Assembly (NCBI GenBank): GCA_036345935.2
Contig: JADWOT020000006.1
Coordinates: forward strand, 3,599,543 to 3,663,542
Direction: 5' to 3'
DNA: 64,000 nucleotides
Source of the DNA: Taenia hydatigena
Taxonomy: Eukaryota > Platyhelminthes > Cestoda > Cyclophyllidea > Taeniidae
Shown: one piece after another, positions 1 to 14,400 of the stretch
Numbering within the stretch: the stretch's first letter is position 1
Layout: each line of letters starts with the position of its first letter
Notes under the pieces: model-generated
The model's input: the letters and a program-made list of their open reading frames with translations, nothing else
What the model was told of the DNA's origin: nothing
Database searches by the model: none
Program-made: the position numbers and the translations under genes

Positions 1-3000
1 GCCGAACTGCTAAGAGGAGTCAGTGACTTTGTTTTCAAGCATTGTCTCAGTTGCATAAAATTTCGGCACCTGGCGCGATCATCTCGTGGGTGCTTTTTTT
101 AGCACTGATTGCGTTGTGATGGCTGGCGCGGGAGGCCTACCAAGAGGAGCTTCGGGGAGAAGGCTATGTAATACTTTGTTTGTTCTGACTGTCGGTTTCG
201 ATTTCAGCCTCTAAGATGGCCACATTGCACAAGCAGCTCTATTCCCTCGGCATTATGCCTTCTATTGACTTAAAGGAGGTCTCGGGACGCTACAAAAATT
301 GTTTTATGATCTCGAGCGCTTACCTAAGATATGCCTTTTTAAAAAATTAATGAAGACCCATTTATTTTCATTTTATGGGCTAAATCAAATTTACCAGGGC
401 TGTTAATTCGGTTTAAAAAGGAAAACTGCACCCGCCTTATTTTTTGCAAAATTCTCACCTTTTGGCAAGCTTAATGCATAGCAACTTAACACTTAGGGAA
501 GAATCATGGAAGAAAGCAAAAGTTGTATGCGATTATTATTTTTTCGAGGTAAGGAGACAGTAACTATTTTGTTGTTCAAAATTCACGCTTCACTAAATAC
601 AATCACTCAACCCCGGACAGCTTCAATTCGACTGTTTTAATGAATATGAAATGCTGCCACCATCACATTCGTCTGCTTGAGTGGTTGAGGAAAAGGCAGT
701 CACACGGACGCGCCACTAACCTCCTACCTTTCTCTTTATGGAGGGACAATCATATCTAACGAAGCAGCTAGCTGGGCAAATAACTTACCTGTCATAAAAT
801 AGCATCAAGGAAGGGGAACAAGTGCTATGAGCTTGAGTGATTAAAAAGGGCACGAATGTTGAGAAAAAGGCATCATTTTTTTCTTTAACTTATTTTGTAA
901 GAAGTTACGAACGTCCATTTCCTCTTCTGTTCACAGAACGATCGACCATTCAGTTTGCTTTAAGTACACTTTTACCGCTTCCGAGAAGGTATCTTTAAGT
1001 TAAAATTCAGAGCAGAGGAAATGTGATGCTTATGTACCATTTTAATTATTTGTTTATTTATTTCATTTACAAAAGTAATTAGGACTCCGTTAACGCACTT
1101 CAGCTTGATGATGGTCTCTGGGCCATACCAATAGCACCTCAGCCCTTCCGTGCGTCTTCTTTCGTTTAAAGAGGCGTTTCAAGGCTCTACTCTTATTTAG
1201 CCGCAATTTTCTCATCTTCTCACCTTACAGGAAAGAATAACTTTGAAGCAAAAGGCCTAGTACAAGTAAGATATTGCGTGACAAGCGGTGCCTTTATTAA
1301 GTTCAGCTTAATGACCATTTGAGCACCCCAAGTAGGCTGACTCCGTAACTTGCTTTCGGAAACGGGAATCCAATGAATAAACCATATTGCGAAAATTGAA
1401 CTAAACATTGTAAGCCAGTAAAGGGAAATCAAAGGGATCTTCGCTCCTCTCTAGGTTGCTGCGTTGTTCGGCTTCTTCGAGAGTCCTTCGGGATTGGATA
1501 GTACACTGACTAGGACTACCAACTCTTCATAAATATGCCCCTTTACGGTGTCATTTCCACTGTTGGATAATGTTGAGACAACTAATTCTTACCTTATTCG
1601 ACTCTGGGTACGATCGTTCTTGACAGCTGCATAGAAGAAATTAAATTTTAAATCGCGAAAACTCTTGCGGGAGCAAGCGATTTGTTAGTAAAGATTCTTG
1701 ACATTGGCTCCATACAGTGAGCCTTAGTTTTTGCCAATTCCTCATGCACTCCTTACAGGAGTGTGTATCTCCATGGAGTAAGCTATTCTTCCTCCAGACT
1801 CGCGAAAATAAAATACTACAGATATGTATAGTCACGACACTCATTGCTGCTAACTAACTTGTTGTTGAGTGAGTCCTTAGGAAAGAGAAAAAAGAGGAGA
1901 AAGGAAGTGACAAAATGGCAACAAGGCAATGATCCTGTGCTCATTCTCGAAAACTTAAAAAAATACGTTACCATACGAATAACCTTTTACTTCTTTTTAC
2001 CACTATGTTGCTCTAGATAATGTTCATTATCTGAGGTTAAAGTAGCAAGGACAACCTTTTGAAATTTAAGCATTTTTTACCTCGGATCAGGTCGTTCAAA
2101 AATTGATTTAGTATTTGGATTCTGAAATTTATTTTGACTTCGAAATGAAGTCCGTGAAGTGGTTCTATTTAATTTAGTCGACAAAAGCTTTTATTGGTTT
2201 GTGATTTTGACTGACAGCTTTCATTTACGAATCCTCCGCAGTCAACCACTGGCTAGAATGTGGGCCGATTCAAGCTCCGATTTAAGCATCTGGAAGTAAC
2301 CCAGCCACCCACTCACTAGTTTTCTGTCATTAATTGCACTGTCAACGTAACTACCGCTAAGTCTTCTGACGTGATCTGATCTATTCAGAACACAGAAACC
2401 ATGAAGCTAGCAGCTCAGACAGAGGTTGCCAATCACAAAATGAATACGAAAAAGCAAATTGCGAACTTTCTAGAATGGCACTAGAGGGATTCTTTTCACA
2501 ATGTCTAACGCAAAGGGTTGATGTTATTTGAACCACATTTTAAGGAGATGATTGGCAACAGCCACATATCCCATGTTACGATTCTGGTGGTCATAATAAG
2601 TAGAAACCTAATGAGATTCGCACAGGTGCAGCCGTCTTTTACAATACCAGTTGATTTGTTAGCAAAACTGATACCCTACTGTGTTTCCAATGCCAGATTG
2701 CCACTTCTGCGGTCCCGTCGTTACGGTTGTATAGCTGTACAGAGTCATGGCTCTTTGCAGTTAGAACACTCGCTGTTATCAAAGGACTCGAATATTGTCT
2801 TACTGAGATGTGCATTGAGTTTGCATTTAGTCGCATTATAGCAGTTCACTAATGTTTTGAGCAAGAATGCCATCTTTGTGCTTTCACATTATTGACATTG
2901 AGTAGTACTAGCTGAGGGAGACGCTTACAATGCACCGATTAGATGGTGCTATTCAAGTAGACCGCGCTTGTAGAAGTAGATATGTAGCACAGTTTCACAA

Positions 3001-3054
3001 ATTAACTCAGAATTTGCTTTTCACTGCTTTCACTTCTTTTCACTTTAATTTGTG
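1..3054. other. Non-coding stretch, no gene recognised
   Basis: Only short open frames (107 codons at most) occur, overlapping on opposite strands, and none shows a family motif. One patch at about 1080-1160 resembles 11586-11665: both hold a GACTCCGT word followed about 30 bases later by a TCTGGGCCAT word. It may be another fragment of the segmental duplications seen further on. Nothing else was recognised. Confidence 0.5.
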
Positions 3055-3900
3055 ATGGTCGTTTAGACCTTAATTTACGGCATGACCACTCGTCTAAGAC
3101 GTTCGTTAATCTTTTATTTGCATATGACATAGTACTTTTATTCGGTTAGCCTTTTGAATGTAAAAGCGTGTTTGTAAAATGGGTAAACAATAAAATTGAC
3201 TCATTTTCCCCATTCTGTGAGAGAGTGAAATTGGAGTGGGCTTCCTTCTTTTCCTCTTTTTTATTCATTCGAACTATCAATAAAGTTGCATTAAGTTTTC
3301 CACATGTCTCCAGTTTCTTGAGCCATAAACAGACAAGCAGAAGATGCTACCCACACTAGGTGCTTAAATTATCTCTATGAAAAAGCGCAACTGAGTAAAT
3401 GCTTATCACACCATGACCTAACCAATTATAGGCCTCCTGATTCAAAATTCTTCCGTTTAGACTAATGAAGTGACTGGTTCTATATATATGTGGAGATTTG
3501 CTGCTTCATCACAACTTATTCAGAATACTTTCACCGGAGGTAACTTAATTAGGGAATCCAGCAGTTGGATCACTTTCCTAATTCATGCACTAAAGATTGT
3601 TTTAGATTGCTCGAAATGACTACCTTTTCCTTCTGTAAATAATTTAATCCTAACCCAAAACAAATCTGTGATTTTCCGTCTTCTATATATAAAACAATAT
3701 GGCAATTGATATGCAAATAAGCTTCATCTGACTGTCAGCTTGAGGGATCTTTTGTTAGTCAGACTTTCACAATCGCATAAAAAGAACTGATCATTCCCAG
3801 CTGTCACCATTGGAGGAGAATAAAAATCCCATGGTAGTTTTATGCAGGTTATAGGTTAGTTAGTAAATGATTGAAAGAAAAAAGAGAAAGTAAGCAGACA
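3055..3900 (+). repeat. Diverged fragment of the ~4-kb low-copy repeat (copy 0)
   Basis: Blocks here match, in the same order and orientation, the second half of the larger repeat units. The region near 3082-3100 (GCATGACCACTCGTCTAAG) resembles 10260-10280. The patch at 3395-3440, with TAGGCCTCCTGATTC, resembles 10540-10580 and 27985-28010. The patch at 3540-3620 resembles 28105-28185. The patch at 3705-3775 resembles 23350-23450. The patch at 3850-3890 resembles 10920-10965. Alignment is by eye, so the ends are approximate. No coding potential was seen. Confidence 0.55.
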
Positions 3901-6589
3901 GGAGCATGCAGAAAGGAGATGAAAGGGCGTCCCAACCATCTACAGTGCCTTTAAGATATCGTTTGACTAGACACGCAGTGTCTCCTCCACCTGTCTTCTA
4001 ACTGGATCGAACTGAAGTGATTACAGAGTGACAGGGAGAAGCAGGCACGAAGTCTTATCTCCACAAACCTATTTCAGATGCTACCATTTTAACTTCCTGC
4101 TTGTGGATGAGAGTTCCCAAGGCAATTGTAAAGATTTTGCAATGACCAACAGCTTCTTCCTTCCCTAGTAATAATAACTCTAGACAAAGTAGAACTTGGG
4201 ACGGGTAAGTGACGTTATGGTTGACTATATTCTCACTTACGTGCAAATTTGATGACTAAAGCGGTTGGTTCCCGGACACTTCCTGTTTGTTGGGCACCGA
4301 ATGTTTGTATTTGCCGATGATCTCTGGAGAAGACGCTTAGAAGGAGAAGGGGGACAATGCAAAGCCTCGATTGTTTTTTTGGCTTTACACTTTAAAAACC
4401 TTTATAAACGTGATCTACCGTGAAAAAAACTACTATCAGGCATTGGAAGGAAGTTGCTAACCTATACAAAGCAAAGTTGTCGCTAGAATATATATATCCA
4501 TGCTCATGCAATAGACTGAACTATAACCCGAATCCCTACTAGTACAGCAAAATATTCATCTCAAACCCGTGATGCCTGTTTATCTTTTTAAAAAATTCAC
4601 TTAAATCAGGGAGTATTGAGGTGAAGGAGGTTGGTTAAGACTACATGCATGCAAATTCTATCCATGGGAAGCTAAAAGACGATTTCAAAATCAAATAATA
4701 TTCCGCGCAATTCAAAAACGACGCACAAACCATGGCCACTTCCAAGCCCTTTTTCTCGGTCGAGGCTGTGGTTTTGTTTCTTTCGGTTGTAAGCGAGGCT
4801 GTTTTTTGGTATCTGCGTCTGCCAGCATCAAGGCCGACACGGTAGAAATTCTGATTTAAGAGAAGACATTAATGAAATGCAAAAAATCCACGATCCTACT
4901 ACTACAATTCAGTTGAATGCAGTGCGCGACAAATTGGGGCAAACAGTTAAGAAATGTAGACTCATTAAACCAACGTGAGCTGTCGTCAAGTTCTATAATC
5001 ACTTATCCCTTCCAAGCACTGAACATGGGCGATCTATTGAACTCTGTTGGCCATAAGACACTTTAGATACCCCTCCGGCCTCTGCTTATAAGTGAAGCTT
5101 TGCAACTGTGACGACTAATACTCTTTAAGCAAAGGCAGTCAAATTTGCAAACCGAATGTTCGCTAAGTCCTTAACAGAGTCCGTGAACATTAGACAAGTT
5201 TCGGCTATTTTATTGAGTAATTTTTCACTACCTTGAGCATTTCTCCTTTTGATGCCTCCAACATTTTATAAGGTGCCTGTCTCTAAACAGTTGTCATTTG
5301 GATTAAGGAAAAGTCGTCCGTTCACGATTTGATTCTACCAGTTACGACAGCTGCATTATCATCAACAGAATATAACACTGAAGATCCTTTAGATAAAATA
5401 TAATTATGTTGCAAACTGCGTAATGAATCGTGGAAAATAAAAGACTCTTAAAATATTTTGATGTATTTGTGAACAAATTACAGTGGCTAGGGAAAAAGCA
5501 GGATGCGGTCCCCTTGTGACCACTGGGAAGAAGAAAACTCGCGGAGCGGTTCGGGTCATTCTTATCGAGTGCTTGCTGTCCCCATAGATGTTTGACCACT
5601 GTGTAGAGACTGAGAATAATGCAAGGACAGAGCGGAGGGGTGAATCACCTCGACCCACGCACGAGTCGACTTGCGAGCTTCCATCACTGCGTGGGCTGGT
5701 CGTAAGGAGACATCTACAGCTGTCGCAGACGTTAATTTATACTTACAAAAATTTGTTTCTCTAAATTAAGAAAGCTTATAGGCTTATAATCAACTAACTA
5801 CAAATCAGTAATCCCATTCGTAGGCTGACGAGTCAGCACCTCCCAGTGATCGCCACCGAAGTTGTAAAAAGGTGCGATGAGTGCAGACACTGGAAATGGA
5901 ATGGAGAAGAATTCTTGATTATTCGCAGTAGGAGAGACATAAATGTGAGTAACCAAAGATTTTCTTACGAAATGCCAAATATTGCTTAATTATTGTCTGC
6001 AGACGATTGCATAACAAATCCAAGAGGGTCAGAGCCCTCCAAAAGCCGGACGTGCCTTCAGAATGCTTAGTGGAGTCATTTGAAACACGTTTTTAAAGGG
6101 ACCGTGGATAAATGATTGCTGCATATAACGCATTTTTCGATAGGATTTTCTGTTAATGAAAGCACAAAATCTCGGTTTTTTGTCTTTTTTTCTTAATTAA
6201 CGTGCTCAAAATGAAACCCGAATTTTGTGTTTCCTCTCACAGTGATTGATCATCTACAGTCTTGAGATCCTTGCTAAATTTTGTCAGTTTATAATTTGGC
6301 AAATCAGCAACATACATTTGCACTAGTTTCATCAGACGAAGAGGGAGAAAGTGGTTCCCCTTCACCTTCTACTCCTGTGGTGCGAATACTCGTTTGTAGC
6401 CGAGAAGAATGTATCAAAGGATGGTATTTAAAGGAATCCCTACGGTATTCCTTTGACTTTTTTGGACGTATCCTCAGACAGCATTGACGTTGTTTGGTTT
6501 CTGCTCTTACCTTAATCAAGACGCCTGAGTAAGTTTATCACAACTCCTCTAGTAAAAAGTGACTTAAAATTAATCGGAATGATGTAGAA
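3901..6589. other. Non-coding stretch, no gene recognised
   Basis: The longest open frames are about 85 codons, overlap each other on the minus strand near 5342-5658, and carry no recognisable motif. The 3' part may contain very old sequence corresponding to the flank downstream of the GTPase gene, because the next feature is such a fossil, but I could not align it convincingly. Confidence 0.4.
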
Positions 6590-7137
6590 AACGGGCTTAA
6601 AAGTCGAGGATGAGGAGGGAGAGGGAAGTGATGTTACTTGAAATGTGTAATATGCTGTGAATTTTTCACCCACTCAGCTAAGCAGTGCAGGTAAGCTAAT
6701 AATGGGTGTGTATATGCTTCCGAGATGCCTGATTAGCGAAATCACCATAGAGACCCATAGCTAAGCCTACTAAGTCCCTTATTTCATTATATTACCCTGG
6801 CTTTCTTCTCAATTTTCCTGGCACATGCGGAACCACTGTTTACCGACGAGGTAGTTGATCACCCTCGATTGTATCTACGGCATATGGTTGAAGAAGACAA
6901 TTTAGTTAAACAGTTATACATGCGTATTTGACAGGCGAGATGAGAAGAGGACGATGTGACTTAGAAGATTTGACACTGATCCCCTGCCGCACCATCTACG
7001 TAGTCTGAGCCGTGAAGAAGACCTTGTGGCTTCACCCTCGATTCTGTACACATTACAGCATCTCCCTTCAAACAGCCAGCACATTCCACCAGCACACGCA
7101 CACATCTCAGTACTTCTTCTTTAACAGTGCCATATCG
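6590..7137 (-). pseudogene. Fossil 3' end of the RASL10-like GTPase gene plus its downstream flank
   Basis: This stretch aligns, with many differences, to 50700-51310 of the left palindrome arm, which holds the end of the GTPase gene and its 3' flank. Clear anchors are the TTTGACAGGCGAG word at 6926-6938 (TTTGACAGGTGAG in the arm), CACCATAGAGAC at 6744-6755, and the stretch at 6965-7100 matching the last coding codons. About 24 nt are missing just before 7079, removing codons for the G5-like ECSAL region, and other indels break the frame. The region upstream of the last ~60 codons is not recognisable. It is a decayed, non-functional copy, far older than the palindrome arms. Confidence 0.75.
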
Positions 7138-7369
7138 CTCTGCTGATTCACTAATAATTTGAAATCACAGAGAAAATTAAGTAAAGACCGGGTATAAAAT
7201 CGTAGTTCGTTTTGCACTTTGAATCGGATCAGGGAACAGTTGGCTGACCTGTATTTGTCCTTACCTCCTTCATGAGCTACCTTTCTACATGCAAACCAGG
7301 AGGCCACTGCACACGGAAACTAAGTCAAGCTTCAGCACAAATTTTTCTTTCTGATCAGGAGAGTTTGGA

Positions 7370-10300
7370 GCATCAGCCTGACTGGTAAATCAGCTAAGTA
7401 GAGCAGCAACGGCGAATGCAGAATCTCAGCTTATGCTCTTCCACTGAGGCATAAAATGACTTTCAAATTGCAGGGTTTGTTCGCATCACAAGAAAGCCCT
7501 GTGTGTATTTCTGCTATACGTTTAGATTATGTAATAAACATGCATATATCAGCTGCCTAAAGTTAAGCAAAGACATCGAGGTTGTAAGCGTTAGTAGTTG
7601 GTAATATTTGTTATGAAATGCAAAGGAACAAGACCTTAGAGTGCCAGATCTGCGCCGAGGATGTTCTGCATAATTATAGATGTTTATTTAGGTAACAAAC
7701 CAACTGTTAAACTATAAACCAAAAATGAACATTTGCAATATCTGATTGTCTCAATTTTCCACAAACTAGCCACTATATCTGGAAAATGTTCCGTGTAAAG
7801 CTCCAGCAAAGTGAATGCAACATCCAAGTGAGAAAGTGGGAGGAAACCCCCAATCTACTTTTTAGGGTCAAGGTGATGCAATTCCTTGTGGATAGTTATT
7901 TTGTGCAAGAAATAAAGTAAGATGCTGCAATACCCTTAGGATGAAGAACTGCATCAAAGTGTAGGTCAGCGCAGAGATCAGGTCAGCTCAGAATTGGTTG
8001 GAACAGTGCTTCCTAGTTCACTAATCACCAGTCCCAGCTATCTCTTTCAGCTCATCCTCCGCAGTATTGACCAGGTACTCTTCACAAGCACTTATCTTAC
8101 ACATTCTCTATCAAAACGTAAACCTATTCACTCGCTAAGTGTACCACATTTCCTCCTGCTCATGAGTCCACACCTACGCTTCTGCAAGGTAATCGGGGAG
8201 GCCACAAACGGGAAGCATGCACTTAACCTATGTGATCTGAGACCTGCCATTTGTCCACCTTGTCACTTTAGTTTTTTACTACAGGAACCCCCGCATTGAA
8301 AGTAAATGTAACCCAATCTCGTCTACAAACGGAAATGGCTCCTCAAAGTCAACCAATCAATTTATTCATTAGATAATGGATAATAAGCCGATCAACATTA
8401 AGTGAGACGCTTGCAACCTTCCGCCTAGCAATGAAAGTTTCGGTGGTTGTATGCCTCCCTATTACCAGAATTTGCCTTTTCCCTCAAGTATGTAAGCAGA
8501 TTGGTGAGTAAGCTGTCAAGCAAGCAATAAAACTGCAAGAAAGCATAAACTACGGAACCGAAGCCCTTAAACTGCAGAAATTATCCATTGCAAGTCCATG
8601 TCAGCAAGCGCAGTAGAGGAGCGGATACGCGCTCCTGCGGGTCTTTTTGCGGACATGAGAACACTCCGAAACAAGTATGCACACGCACATAATAAATTTT
8701 ACAATTGATTGGTGGTATGATAACAATACTTAAAAGTAGATATGAGTGGTGCGCCATCTATCGAATCGAAGAAGGCAGTATTTTAGGGCAATAAATGTGC
8801 TTGGCATTCGCCAAGTTGAGATGTCTCATAAATTTTCCAATTCTGAAGGCAGATAAGACCTTGCATTTGATCTGTGGAACACAAAGATATGCCCTAGATA
8901 AAAAGATATGTATACCTTTCAATCAGTCTATGTGACTAAATATACATGCAGTTAGGTACAGTGGGCTGAGGAATGTAAGAGAGTTGAGCTGTTTGATTTT
9001 TCGTCCTTTCGATTGTCTGCAATCATCCCCACGCTCTCACATTGGCAGGCTGGCACAATTGCGTTCCACTGCAAATGAAATATTTAATTAAGCAACACTG
9101 CGGAAAACAGTGCCGAGTACAGAGTATGGACTGCCGGAATAGCTGCTAAAAGACAGCAGCTTTACAGGCAGATGGATTAAAAATAGCCAACTAAATGGTT
9201 GGTACATAGGCTAGGAATTAAGCAATTGCTGAAGTCTCACTGCTTGCATACTCCACCCTTTTTAGGGGTTGAATCCTTGGAAAAATAAAACTCAGCCTTG
9301 ATTTTGCTCTTATTACCCACATTTTGCATTTAGTCACATGTCTTAAGTCAAGAAAAGGAGATAATTATCACTTGGAGCAATGCCAGTTAGAAAAATACAA
9401 AGATTAAAAAGTTGTAAGTGCCGGATTTTGCCACTTGAGACATAAGATCCAGCATTATCTTGAAAGGCTCAAAGCAGCACTACTTTTCATGCCACTGACT
9501 TAGTGTTGTGGTCTACTTTTTAAACGCGTATCGGACACGGTTGAGTGCAAATGGATCTCAGCTCACCAAGCAAGAAGTTGTAAAGTCATGGTAGAATGAA
9601 AGCACATGCATTTTTGATGTATGGAAGGTCTGAGAGGCAACAAGTATTTAACTTTCATTGGTTGAAACAGGTTTGCAGGTGACAACTTTATTTACTCGGA
9701 AGCTACAAGTCTTGGATTGTAAAGCACAATCCAGTATAAAGTGTATTTACTCATAACTTCTCATCTCTCTGTCACTCTAGTGTCCGCCGCATTCAAGAGC
9801 ATATCTTACTTATGTGGCACATTGACTTGGACAACAGACTGTGGAATGGCATGCTTGTGCAAGATACCAATTCAACTTTCGATGTTACAGAGATTAATTT
9901 ACGCCGTAATTATTAGTACAGAGAGTGGCGAAATTTTGGCCTAATTACGATTGCCTTTGGCCCAGTTCATGAATTAAATACACTTTGGACAAAGACTTCC
10001 TGCACGAACTAATTTATTCAATCACAAGTGCCTGACCCCAGTCGTCAGATCCAACCAACACCTCATAATAGCTTCTTTCTCCAGGTAGTGCTCCTTTTAC
10101 AGCCTCGAATCGTAAATAAGCACGTGTAAGGTCTGTGATGTATTACAAAGTCTGCATAGCCGAATATCTCTTCGCAATCAAACTACAAGTAAACCACCTC
10201 TTTAGGTGGTTGCTGAGTGTGCATCTGGTTACTCATGGTAACATCTTGGGCTGATTAATGCCATGACCAGTTGTCCAAAGCATTTCAAATCTATCATGTG

Positions 10301-11400
10301 AAAATACAGATGGGAGTTTGGTGATAATAAAAATACTTCATTTTAACCAAAAGGTGAGGATAAATGCTTCAGATAACCTCCATTTACTACCTTGTTATTA
10401 GCCGATCGACGTATTAACAAGGAAACTTACAAATTTTCTTGTATCACCATTTCCTCAAGGCATATACCAGTGAGATATGAACACGACCTGCAGGAGGTGC
10501 TTAATGGGAGCTGGACGAAACGCAGCATGCTTTTGTCACACTATATGGTACCTGTAATAGGCCTCCTAATTCGAGGTTTTACATTACTCATATTTAAAAA
10601 GAGGTTTTGCGCAAAACAAAATTTTTAATCTTTTCTCTCTACCCTAATTCATTTAACGTTGGTCAGATAAATGGCCTTTGATTAGGCGATTCAGCATTTG
10701 CATTAGCATTAAAACTAGCGCAAGAAGGGATGCTTTCGGTCGCTACATGAAGGGCTACCCTTTTCATTCGTAAATGATCCCATTTTACTCCGCTGATCGT
10801 CCGGGTAGTGTTAAAAGAGCTGCTTAAGTCGTTCATTAGAATACAACTCGATCCCTCCCAACTATCACAAATTAAGTGGCGTTAGAAACCCCCGGCAATT
10901 TTTTTCACGGGTTGGACTCAGTTAGTGGGAGGTGGTTGAAACAATGGGGAGAGTGAGGAAGCTCTAAAGGACTAAATAAAAGCTAAAAGTGCGCAACATT
11001 TTGGGATATGCTGAAAGGAAATATGAGATCTACATCTCAACATGCGTACTTTTACGACTTATACCTCCATTTCACTTCCTCGATGTCACTTCAAGATAAA
11101 AATGTTGTTTGTTAAGGTAGCTGTGTTATTAGGCCTGTACATACCTCCATAAATGGGAGCGAGAAGTTGTCTCACCATCTCGCCGCTATCTAACAGTCAC
11201 GTTTCAAATATCCACAATCATGTATTCCCTTTGCATGAGGTGTAATTTTGCAGCAAAACAGAATCATTTACTCCGCCTCGGGAAACGGGTATCTACAAGC
11301 CGCCTTCTACCTCCTTTCAAGAAGCTTTTTAAAAAAGTAAAGATTATTGACGTTACGAATGCTAAGTGAGACGATTTTTGGACAAAAATGTTTGTGGATT
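7370..11400 (+). repeat. Unit A of a ~4-kb low-copy diverged repeat
   Basis: This is the first long copy of a repeat seen again as unit B about 10.3-10.6 kb downstream. Shared anchors include 8510-8560 with 18905-18945 (GTGAGTAAGCTGTCAAGCAA identical), 9430-9510 with 19903-19990, 10005-10285 with 20450-20760, and 10930-10990 with 21520-21580. Identity looks like 75-88% by eye and varies along the unit. The segment at 8385-8560 also matches 49041-49200 in the left palindrome arm. No terminal repeats, target-site duplications or transposase-like frames were found. A segmental duplication is therefore more likely than a mobile element. Confidence 0.75.
9741..9960 (+). repeat. Best-conserved block of the repeat (unit A copy)
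   Basis: Positions 9741-9944 match 20196-20399 at 178 of 204 bases with no indel, better than the rest of units A and B. A pyrimidine-rich run ending in AG at 9757-9780 is kept in both copies and resembles a splice acceptor. The frame starting at the GTG at 9741 stays open for 67 codons in both copies. However, the 26 differences fall evenly over the three codon positions (9, 8 and 9), so selection on that protein is not supported. It could be a conserved non-coding element, a small exon in another frame, or chance. Confidence 0.5.
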
Positions 11401-14400
11401 GCTTTTTTAAAGCCACCAAAAACAGTTCGGTTTAAGTAACAACTTTGAGAAACTTAATTTTACCTTCACTTGTGGCAGTGATGCATTGTTATTTGGCAAA
11501 AGTCCGTGGAATCTCATAAAATGCTTTGTCACTTTGGGTGTGATACTCTGATTGTGCGACTCTTTTATTTAAGCAGACGATAACTTAAGACTCCGTCATT
11601 GTGCTTGCCGTGGACGATATGACTTCTGGGCCATTCAATGTATACTGCGCGCCTCCTGCCTTGAGATTAATGACATCGTTAGTCTTCAGCAGAGTCTCAG
11701 ATCTCGATTTTAATATTCAAAGAAAAAACAAGTTTCTTGATGCTTTTATAGCACACAAATTAAAATAATTCAAAGCTAAACCAGGGCGGGATTGCCAACT
11801 GTAGTGTATTTTTTAATAATCTGTTGCTGGCAATTGCTGTCTACTACTTGCAACCGTGTCGTTATGATTATGTGGGACGAACGACCAACTGTTATTGCAA
11901 GGCATTTCACGGCTGGCAGTTTTACATCAGATGGAGATGAGTTTTTCCGAAAGAGGAATCCGCTACATAGAGCATTGCCCTAATATCCCACAGAGCTACT
12001 TTTGCTGAAAAAACATGTTCCCACACTCATGTTGCCATTTGAAGAGCAGACTATTCCTCCACACTACAATGGTGGGTCATGCAAGATGCTTGATTACAAA
12101 TTTTGACTGATCTGCTAGTTGAGCGATTATTTTGTGATGGAATTTAGGTCAGAGGTCATCCAACCAAAGGGACAGATGCTTCAGTCGTAGAACTTACCAT
12201 TGCTTACACACACAAGAGCGTTTATACAAAGCGATCGTAAGCATGAGACATATTCGGGCAGTGCGGATGATCCGCCAAACATCCAAACGAATTGTTTGAG
12301 TGGGAGACCGTCCTCCCTCACTGGCCCAATGTAACATACTGCGGGTTCGCATAAGAGCGGAGAATAATTTGAGTTTCAATAAGACTGATTGTTCGTTCTC
12401 AAGTACAACTGCTTTATGCTCCAACATCAGTCTTCATTTGATGTGACAGATAACAAGGCCGTGTTCTTAGTAGCCGGAATGGCCTTGCTGCTGTAAGAGC
12501 GCAACCTGTTAGCACGACGTTATTGGTGTAACGAACTTGGTGTCGGTCAATGAAAGTGGGTGAAGAGACTGTTATCTTGCGACAGCCCAAACACAGAGCA
12601 GTGGATAGGCCAAATGTCCGCGAGGCTGCAGCCTCCTCAAGAGATGCTTCCATCCTTCTCTGCAATTGATCTCATTGTGAGGCTGATCCTGGAGCTAAGC
12701 GTCACATCTCTGAGCACATCACAACCCACCATTAGTAGGGCACTTTGTGTGCTGATGTCTGTAATGGAGCGTTCCTACTTACGGAGTCGCTAAAATTAGC
12801 AAAACAAACAAAAAGAACTTCCAACCTTCATAATTGGGTCTACTTAAGCAGCTGCTGTAAGTTGTCTGTCCAGTCCTGAGAAGTCTGCTATAAGTAGGAG
12901 TGGCTAATGGATGGAGCACAGTAAACGCTTACATAACTGTCGGCATTTCATTAATAGCCTAAGTGGTTAATTAGTTAGTTGTGCATTGTAGGACGGACAA
13001 CAAATTTTGTGTAGTTCTTTTGGAGAAGGGTAAGTTGTTGTATGACAGCCTTTTTAGCAGTGTTACTCTTTAAAACATTCACCACTGCAATCTGCCCTAG
13101 CCCTTTCATTGCGACACCAACTTGTGAATTCCATCAGCAGAAAAGTTTTGCCGGCCTAGACGGAAAACGAAAGCCTGCTCTAACTGTCTTCGTTACTGTT
13201 CCGCGGCGGCTACCCCATTGTCTATTCCACCTCGCATGTAATTGTCTGCTCATCTCCAAGTAAAAGGCTATTTTCTCTGCATAAGGAGATGTTATCCGAA
13301 GAATGCAAAAGGTCTGGCTGTGTTGCATTTACTGTTTCTGGATGGTGTGCGTTCTTCATCGAACAATGCCTATTCCACACGTTGTACAACCTACGTGAGA
13401 AACTTGCGCTGGCGCCAGATTGACTTGGGGTCGTTTCCAGCGGTGCGTACTTTCCTTCTGGATTGACTGCGTCTACCCACAGTGGGTCTGAGCAGGGAGG
13501 TTACGCACAATGTTTGGTTTTCTGCTATATCATCATATTACCTCGACAGGCAGACGAGTGTGGTTGTGGTAGTAGAGGTAATCTTACTTGATTATTTTTA
13601 TTTCCTTGACCATCACCAGACTTCACGCCAATATGTGCTTACTCGAATAGCCTATTCACAAAGTTTCTTGTTTATTCCTGGTTCAGTTCCCTTTCGCACG
13701 AGCGCGTTTGCATTCGGTCGTGGTGGTTTTATGCACTGCTGAGCGACGTCGTCTGTCTGTTTGTTTCCGTTTCCCGTTAATCCACTTTAGCAGAATAAAG
13801 CAGTTATGCCAATGTGGTTTGGAGACCTTATGCTACAGTAAAACGGTAGGAGCTGCACCAAAGAAAGGGCATTATGACAAAGGGCACACAATGGGGGTTT
13901 CCTTTTCATTCCGCATGCGAGGAATGCTGAAGGGAACAAAAAGCGTATTGACGTGGAGATGGAAGAATCTTGCAACAATTACAAACTGCGGTGACTTGCT
14001 ATTGACAATTTGGCATTGACAAGTGACTCGAGGTTGGGAAGTTACCCAATTACTAAACTTTCCTCCTCTGAGCTCGTTCCGCCTAGTATCCGACTACGCG
14101 TTCACTGCCTCGTGGGCTTTCCTTTCGGAGCCCAATTCTGGGTGATGAGATTCGCAAATGCATGCTATTTGGCTAATCATAAATCGTATGCCTTTACGCA
14201 TAACTATACCAAAACTGCAAAACAGCACTTTCTCTCTTCTCTTACCTGTACTAGTCTGTTTAAAATATGAATGGCTGATCAAGTGCCCGACATCCATGGT
14301 GGATTGTCCGTCTCAGCTTTTATCTATGTAATTAGGCGTGAGCAGCAATATTTGTGCATTTCTCATTATTTGGATACTTTTTAAAATAACGTTAACTGAA

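Noticed and set aside
9741..9944. 67-codon open frame (also 20196-20399) as a small conserved protein
   Set aside because: It starts at GTG, and the 26 differences between the copies fall evenly on all codon positions, so there is no sign of selection on the protein.
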